Shown: positions 60,170-64,000 of the stretch, piece after piece
Position numbering within the stretch: position 1 is the stretch's first letter
How the letters are laid out: each line of letters opens with the position of its first letter
Source of the DNA: Sulfobacillus sp.
Lineage (GTDB): Bacteria > Bacillota > Sulfobacillia > Sulfobacillales > Sulfobacillaceae
Direction of reading: 5' to 3'
Length of the DNA stretch: 64,000 nucleotides
Assembly (NCBI GenBank): GCA_027309085.1
Contig: DAIDDL010000007.1
Coordinates: 41,301-105,300 of the forward strand
The notes under the pieces: generated by a model
Seen by the model: the letters and a program-made list of their open reading frames with translations, nothing else
What the model was told of the DNA's origin: nothing
The model's database searches: none
Made by a program: the position numbers and the translations under genes

Positions 60170-60766
60170 AGGAGAGGAGCTTCCCACCCACAGGACCAGA
60201 TAAGCTGGCCTGTACGACCCAATGCCGAGATTTTCTATCAGGCTGCTGGCCTGAGCGGACAGCAGAACAGCCGTGCGAGCGGGGATGCGCTGGATGAGGA
60301 GGGTATATGAAGCCGGGGCCAAGAGCAGATAATGGGAGCGCATGATACCGCCCAGGAGGGAACGCACTCTGGCGGGAGTGACAGCAACCCGGGTATTCAG
60401 AGAAGGGTTTGAGGTCAGGCCACGGTACATGGGGATATTGAACGTGGTGCGCCCATCGGTAATCCACATCGCCGGCACTGTGAGACCGTGCCATGTGCTG
60501 GAAATGCCCATGCTGGGATTCGTCAGCCCGTTGCGGAGAAGCGCGGCGTAAATTGAGTGCGGTTCTGTTGTGAGGGGATTGATGATGACTTGGCTGGGAC
60601 GAGTCGTCCGGCCGTTTAACAAAGGAACGGCCCACGGGCGGGCTGCGCTGGCCAGCTTGGCTGGGGAGACGGCGCGAAAGGCCACGGGAGTGGAGGATCC
60701 GCAGGCGCTTATACTTACGGCCATGAGAACCAGCGCAAACAGCTTGAGGAAATGTCTCAGTGGCAT
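60146..60766 (-). CDS. Lipoprotein of unknown function
   Basis: 206 residues. Lipoprotein signal (LKLFALVLMAVSISAC) with lipobox ISAC. The mature part has no recognised domain; segments NPLTTEPHSIYAALLRNGL and TFNIPMYRGLTSNPSLNTRV are visible. ATG at 60766 follows AAAGGAG at 5 bp; longer frames start in the prsA terminator. Lies 63 bp downstream of prsA on the same strand, separated by a terminator. Confidence 0.75.
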   Translation of the reverse strand: MPLRHFLKLFALVLMAVSISACGSSTPVAFRAVSPAKLASAARPWAVPLLNGRTTRPSQVIINPLTTEPHSIYAALLRNGLTNPSMGISSTWHGLTVPAMWITDGRTTFNIPMYRGLTSNPSLNTRVAVTPARVRSLLGGIMRSHYLLLAPASYTLLIQRIPARTAVLLSAQASSLIENLGIGSYRPAYLVLWVGSSSPPVSQARH

Positions 60767-60787
60767 GGCAACTCCTTTGGTGAGCCA

Positions 60788-60828
60788 AAAGCGGCAACAC
60801 CCCACTAACCAGTGGGGTGTTGCGCTTC
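60788..60828 (-). terminator. Terminator of prsA
   Basis: Arms 60794-60806 and 60811-60823 (GCAACACCCCACT and its complement) pair perfectly, 4-nt loop; on the minus strand CGCTTTT follows. Confidence 0.8.
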
Positions 60829-60829
60829 A

Positions 60830-61783
60830 TCACTTGTAATAAATGGTGATCTTGGACTTTTTCTCGATTTTTGAAGCAAAGGCCTGATAAGCGCTGCCTT
60901 GGGCTGTCTGCAGCAGATTGGTCTTAATCTCGCTTTCAACCTGGCTGAAAGGACTGACCTGGGCCGCCTTGGTCGCTTGCAGGCCAATGAGGTCATAACC
61001 GTGGGAACCTTTGATGATCCCGAATTGCCCAGCCTTCAAAGCGCTGACTTCTTTATACACTGCTGGCGACAGAGACTGGGTTGAGTCTGTGGTCCAGCCC
61101 ACCTCGCCCCCCTTGCTTTTTAGCGTGGAGTTGGTGGTGTTGGTTTTTGCCAAGGCAGAAAAACTTGCGCCGCCTTTCACTTGCGCCTCAAGCGATTGAG
61201 CTTCGCTCTGGGTTTTTACGGTGATTTCTTCCAATTCAACTTGCGGGCTGCCGGTAAAGTACCCAGGATTGGCCTTGTAAAAAGCCTCGGCGGCTGCCGT
61301 GGTTATCGGTTTGACGGTTTTGGTGGCTTGATTATAGGCCTGCTGCAGGATCATCTGCTGTGTCAGATAGTCATTCAGTTGGCCTAGCGTCACATTTTTG
61401 CTCTTCAGCATCTTGTCCAGTCCGGCCTTTCCGCCGACCTGAGGCTCAATGGATTTGCTTAAGACGTTACCGGCCGACACTTTGGCTTTGGCCGTCGTGG
61501 TCAGATGGTGGGCTAGCGCCCAGTCTTCGACACTCTTTTCCTGCACAAGGTATTTTACTTCGCTGACTTTCTCTTGCTTGGTGTTGGGCAAGGTGGAACC
61601 GTTAAACAGTTCTGTCATCCGTACCATGGTGTTAAGCTGAGACGTCGTCAAGTCCACGCCATTCACCACCGCGAGCGGCTTGGCGGCTGCCGTCGACTGC
61701 CCGCACCCAGCTAGAGCTGCGGTTCCTAACGTCAAGCCGACGGCCATCGCGACCAGCTTCGGAAAATGTTTTGGATTTGTCAT
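60830..61783 (-). CDS. prsA: PrsA-like foldase lipoprotein (peptidyl-prolyl isomerase)
   Basis: 317 residues. Lipobox LAGC after a hydrophobic signal. N- and C-terminal helices (VNGVDLTTSQLNTMVRM and SKIEKKSKITIYYK) frame a parvulin domain at about 180-275: VELEEITVKTQSEAQ, KGGEVGWT and SHGYDLIGL. Helps secreted proteins fold outside the membrane. ATG at 61783 with AAAGGAAGG upstream. Confidence 0.9.
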   Translation of the reverse strand: MTNPKHFPKLVAMAVGLTLGTAALAGCGQSTAAAKPLAVVNGVDLTTSQLNTMVRMTELFNGSTLPNTKQEKVSEVKYLVQEKSVEDWALAHHLTTTAKAKVSAGNVLSKSIEPQVGGKAGLDKMLKSKNVTLGQLNDYLTQQMILQQAYNQATKTVKPITTAAAEAFYKANPGYFTGSPQVELEEITVKTQSEAQSLEAQVKGGASFSALAKTNTTNSTLKSKGGEVGWTTDSTQSLSPAVYKEVSALKAGQFGIIKGSHGYDLIGLQATKAAQVSPFSQVESEIKTNLLQTAQGSAYQAFASKIEKKSKITIYYK

Positions 61784-62238
61784 GTGGCACCTTCCTTTGT
61801 TTACTCTGCTCTATCCTGCCCCACAGGTGTTGCAAAACTGTTTCCGCTGACCATACCTGAATAGTGTACAGGGTTTGTCGGTTCGACACAATGTGGACAC
61901 GGGCCCGCCAGGGGAGGGTGGCTGGTGCGGATGGCCTCGGCGGGAACCATGCTCTGCGGGAGATACCTCGATCCAAATAAACTCAGAGGATCCAGAGCAT
62001 GATAGTGGTGGCCAGAGATTTTTTTTGACGGGAAGCCGCCGTGCGGCGCATAACTTATGGCCTGATTGGTGTCGATTCTCACGCTATTCTGCCGTTAGAG
62101 GTCCTTCTTTTCTCATGTTGTCGTGCCGCCCCGGGGCGGCAAAAAATTTTTGCGGTTAATTCGACCTCCCCGTTTGCCTTTCGTCCGGCGTTGTGCTGTG
62201 GTAGTCATGAGAGACGGCGACAACGGAAGGAGACGACA
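61784..62238. other. Intergenic region, about 455 bp
   Basis: Contains the perfect palindrome GCCGCCCCGGGGCGGC at 62125-62140, followed by AAAAAATTTTT. No supported gene. It separates prsA from the insertion sequence. Confidence 0.5.
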
Positions 62239-62283
62239 AGAAAACAGGCGGTAGATGTCTTGACCAGACCCCGCCTGTTTTCT
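62239..62283. terminator. Bidirectional hairpin bordering the insertion sequence
   Basis: AGAAAACAGGCGG (62239-62251) pairs with CCGCCTGTTTTCT (62271-62283), 19-nt loop, with A and T tracts at the outer ends. It may block transcription into the element. Confidence 0.7.
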
Positions 62284-62290
62284 GTAGCGT

Positions 62291-62992
62291 ATGGATACTC
62301 CACGCATCATCATTATACCATCGGCAGAGCAGGTGTCTCGGCTCTATGCACAGTATTTAGTCGACACATTGGAGCCGGTTTGGCGGCGGTGTGATCGGTG
62401 CCAGCGGCGCCGCACATTGGAGCCGGGCCACGCGCGGTAGGTGGAATAGGCCCCCGGGCAAAGCACCCTCCTGACCTTGTGTCATGTGCGCTGTTGTCGG
62501 TGTCATACCATGGAAACCGTCTTCCCCCCGTGGCTGCTGCCCTATGAACCTTGACCGTGGAAATGTTGGAAAGCCTGTTGAATGCCATTGAGATCCGCGG
62601 CGCATCCTTGGAGGCCGTGGCCGCGACTTATCAAGTGTCCGTGGAGCGGGTGCAAGCGCGGTGGCATCAATGGCGGGCCGTACTGTCGGAGTGGCACTAT
62701 CAAGTCGAACAGGCGGCGGCGTGGACCGCGGCGCCCTTGGTGGATACCCAAACCTGGCAGCCCCCCGGCCACTGCGCGAGACGCTAGCTGGGCGTGGCTC
62801 CAAGTCGCGTGGCAGGCGATCGCTTTGCTATGGGGCCTCGCGCTCCCACCCAGTGGGTGGATGTTCTGGCGCACCGTCGCGCCCGAGGGCATGCCGGCGG
62901 CCCCGATTCCCGCACGCTGTCACCTCGGGCGGCGATTACGCCAGCCAGGTGAGCGAGCGCCACCCACATTGCCCCTGATACAGGGCGGCTAA
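62291..62992 (+). pseudogene. Degenerate zinc-ribbon and HTH accessory gene of the insertion sequence
   Basis: Four pieces in changing frames read as one ancestral protein. 62291-62440: an N-terminal part with RRCDRCQRRRT. 62466-62549: LTLCHVRCCRCHTM, then FPPWLLPYEP. 62551-62787: an HTH-like part, LLNAIEIRGASLEAVAATYQ. From about 62789: ASWAWLQVAWQAIALLWGL, a hydrophobic tail. The layout (CxxC ... CxxC, LLPY, HTH) resembles DUF6431-type proteins beside transposases, from memory only. At least three frame breaks or stops make it non-functional. Confidence 0.6.
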
Positions 62993-63037
62993 ATCCGATA
63001 CGCTCAAGAGAGACCCATGAAAGGAGTGTGAATACTC

Positions 63038-64000
63038 TTGACGGATGAGGAACGGGAGGCCTGGGCGTTGTACCGCTATCGCCTGATTAGCCCCCTCTTG
63101 GATCCTGCGGCCTCGGCGGCGGATCGCCGAGATTTTTGGCAGTATCTGCGTGATCATCCCCCCACCAATCCCTTTGGGCACCCGTGGGTGCCCTCGACGC
63201 GGGTCATTCGCCATTATTGCCAGCGTTACCGCGAGGGCGGCTTCGACGCCTTGCGCCCGGCACGCCGGGCGGATTGGGGATCCCTGCGCGCCATTCCTCC
63301 GGATCTGTGGGTGCAAGCCGTCGCCTTCAAACGGGAAGTGCCCGAACGCAGCGCCAATCAGGTGCTGGCGTTATTAACGGCCTGGTGTGCCTCGGCAGCG
63401 GTAGACCCCGCCGCGGTCGCCCGCATCAGTCCGAGCACCCTTTACCGCCACTGGCACCGTGCGGGCATTACGCGGCGTCGGCTCCATGCCGTGGCCCCCA
63501 AGCGATACCGCCGGTGGGAGGCCCCGGCTCCAGGGGCGCTCTGGCAGACGGACGTGATGAACGGACCCTATCTGCCGGATCCGACGGCCGACGATCCCGA
63601 CCGCAAACGCGCGACCTATTGTGCCTCATGTTGCTCGACGATTATTCGCGACGCATTGTGGCGGGGCGCTTTGTGTGGCATGCCGACAGCGAGACCTTGG
63701 AGCAGCTCTTAGCGGAAGCGTGGCAACGATGGGGGGGGGCCGAAAAACTGTACACCGATAACGGCGGCATTTATGTCAGCCACCGGCTGGAAATCGTCCT
63801 CGCCCGGCTCGCCGTCCGCTTAACCCATACGCCGCCGTACACGCCCTCCGGGAAAGGAAAACAAGAGCGGATTTGGGGACATATCCAATCCTCATTCTTA
63901 CCCGAATTGCGGGTGCAACCCGCCGAGTCCCTCGGTCAATTGAACACGTGGTTTAGTGCCTGGTGTGACGAACACTATCACCGGCGGGTGCATGGGGGAA
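63038..64000 (+). pseudogene. DDE transposase (rve/IS481-like), frameshifted and cut by window end
   Basis: The first frame (63038 to about 63620) gives an N-terminal HTH region (TRVIRHYCQRYREGGFDALR) and the first catalytic Asp in WQTDVM (D at 63551). The integrase core then continues one frame back from about 63628: LLDDYSRRIVAGRF, the second Asp in YTDNGG (63757) and Glu in KGKQERIW (63865), running to base 64000. One lost base near 63617-63621 explains the break. No slippery sequence is seen there, so programmed frameshifting is unlikely. TTG 63038 follows AAGGAG. The end lies outside the window. Confidence 0.8.

Larger units (their letters stand above)
62291..64000 (+). mobile_element. 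Decayed insertion sequence, right part beyond the window
   Basis: Two broken genes: a zinc-ribbon/HTH protein and a DDE (rve-type) transposase. Terminal inverted repeats could not be assigned. The hairpin at 62239-62283 marks the probable left boundary region. Confidence 0.7.

Noticed and set aside
60021..60833. Long frame overlapping the lipoprotein gene (270 codons)
   Set aside because: It competes with a frame that has a lipobox and good ribosome-binding site, and it runs through the prsA terminator.

Overview
The window reads as the chromosome of a GC-rich, spore-forming Firmicute. The order ispA-dxs-tlyA-(nadK)-argR-recN-spoIVB-spo0A is the classic Bacillus/Clostridia sporulation-isoprenoid neighbourhood, and spoIIM and sigH lie further on. 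CtaA-type heme A synthesis, a b6-like cytochrome b, acetate uptake and activation, fructose-bisphosphate aldolase with phosphoribulokinase, and many GTG/TTG starts fit a Sulfobacillus-like mixotroph. That name is an inference from gene content only. No tRNA, rRNA or CRISPR array was seen.

Layout. 1-10.6 kb: tightly packed + strand genes for prenyl precursors, RNA methylation, NADP supply, arginine control and DNA repair, then a lipid-type glycosyltransferase, spoIVB and spo0A (with 0A-box-like sites upstream). 10.7-18 kb: leucine dehydrogenase, an unknown gene coupled to an Hfq-like protein, a Nudix hydrolase, a double-HTH regulator, spoIIM whose start codon lies in a perfect hairpin, and a minus-strand 5-oxoprolinase BC pair. 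18-30 kb: acetoacetyl-CoA synthetase, heme A synthase, a SigH paralogue, malic enzyme, and a compact minus-strand operon of Ppx/GppA, two thymidylate-kinase-like proteins and a free HD domain. 30-41 kb: ECF sigma factor, WrbA, a PDZ-less HtrA protease, SigH, Calvin-cycle enzymes behind a Crp/Fnr-like palindrome, two methyltransferases and an L,D-transpeptidase.

41.5-47 kb: a cytochrome b cluster (a 29-residue membrane peptide, a b6-type cytochrome b, a two-helix protein with a large ectodomain, and a small two-helix protein) with no Rieske or cytochrome c gene, then dUTPase, acetyl-CoA synthetase and an acetate permease. 47-57 kb: an orphan peptide-binding lipoprotein, a DUF4012 membrane protein behind a cluster of hairpins, anhydro-MurNAc kinase, a Nudix hydrolase, an SDR, a sugar kinase and a thioredoxin-like protein. 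57-62 kb: a free PucR-type HTH overlapping a free DnaJ-type zinc finger, a 54-residue membrane peptide with its own promoter and terminator, a thioesterase, a DUF2250 protein and two lipoproteins (one PrsA). 62.3 kb to the end: a decayed insertion sequence whose DDE transposase is frameshifted and runs off the window.

The strongest candidates for something undescribed are the cytochrome b cluster (41526-43451), the Ppx/GppA-kinase-kinase-HD operon (24360-27877), and the overlapping stand-alone HTH and zinc-finger pair (57113-57698). Several promoters, hairpins and small ORFs not predicted by standard gene calling are also listed.
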